From the NCBI GenBank assembly GCA_016193545.1, contig JACPSA010000056.1, positions 1-5,288 of the forward strand: a DNA stretch of 5,288 nucleotides, read 5' to 3'. Shown here in pieces: positions 5,152 to 5,288 of the stretch. Both the position numbers and the translations under genes were made by a program. The notes beneath the pieces are model-generated. The model saw only the letters and a program-made list of their open reading frames with translations, did no database searches and was not told the origin of the DNA. This DNA is from Chloroflexota bacterium (GTDB taxonomy: Bacteria; Chloroflexota; Dehalococcoidia; Dehalococcoidales; UBA2162). Each line of letters starts with the position of its first letter. Position 1 is the first letter of the stretch.

Positions 5152-5288
5152 AGTCCCAAGTTAGTGCTACTATCGGCGTTTACTTAGTATTAGGCGGATT
5201 TTCTATTCAGGCTATGGCTTTAGCTTTCCCTGCTACGGCGAGGAAGTGCACTAATTTGGTATAGTAATGTGCCTATTTTGCGTTTACA
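5152..5288. other. Non-coding 3' flank with a degenerate direct repeat and an extended -10 motif
   Basis: No gene is seen on either strand in these 137 nt, and no hairpin followed by a T-run marks the end of the transcription unit. Two stretches resemble each other: 5164-5183 and 5269-5287 share GTGC, then CTAT, then GCGTTTAC in the same order, about 105 nt apart. An extended -10 box, TGGTATAGT (5257-5265), has no recognisable -35 box and could serve a plus-strand gene beyond the window. Confidence 0.3.

Overview
This 5,288-bp window looks like ordinary bacterial chromosome: core metabolic and DNA-replication genes, packed tightly, interrupted by one small accessory gene of different base composition. 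The coding regions of the core genes are roughly 55% G+C by eye. The accessory gene is nearer 40%. The holB-ricT gene order is the one known from Bacillus and many other bacteria. The protein flavour and the hairpin repeats ending in GCAATGACAG remind me of Chloroflexota (Dehalococcoidia-like) genomes. That assignment is an impression, not something the window proves.

Layout. (1) Positions 1-295, minus strand: the first 98 codons of an aconitase/LeuC-type dehydratase large subunit that runs off the left edge. A good sigma70-type promoter ends only 8 nt before its ATG, so the mRNA is probably leaderless. (2) Positions 400-945, minus strand: an unrecognised AT-rich gene for a membrane-anchored, coiled-coil protein, with related short repeats on both sides. 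(3) Positions 946-1242: a divergent intergenic region with a repeat cluster, two hairpin units ending in the same 10-mer, and a promoter plus Shine-Dalgarno site for lysA. (4) Positions 1243-2562, plus strand: lysA, diaminopimelate decarboxylase. (5) Positions 2622-3683: holB, the clamp-loader delta' subunit. (6) Positions 3676-5151: a single 491-codon frame joining a RicT/PSP1-type protein to a complete RNase HII. (7) Positions 5152-5288: non-coding, with a degenerate repeat pair and an extended -10 motif.

The plus-strand genes probably form one transcription unit (lysA-holB-ricT::rnhB). There is a 59-nt gap with a weak possible internal promoter before holB, and an 8-nt overlap between holB and the fusion gene. 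LysA makes lysine. HolB loads the sliding clamp. RNase HII removes ribonucleotides that replicative polymerases leave in DNA. RicT homologues form an Fe-S protein complex that controls RNase Y-dependent mRNA processing in Bacillus.

The most notable item is the RicT-RNase HII fusion. Both halves look complete, no convincing internal start exists for the RNase HII half, and the junction carries a cluster of out-of-frame stop codons that looks like the scar of an earlier gene boundary. No CRISPR array, rRNA, tRNA or transposase gene was seen.
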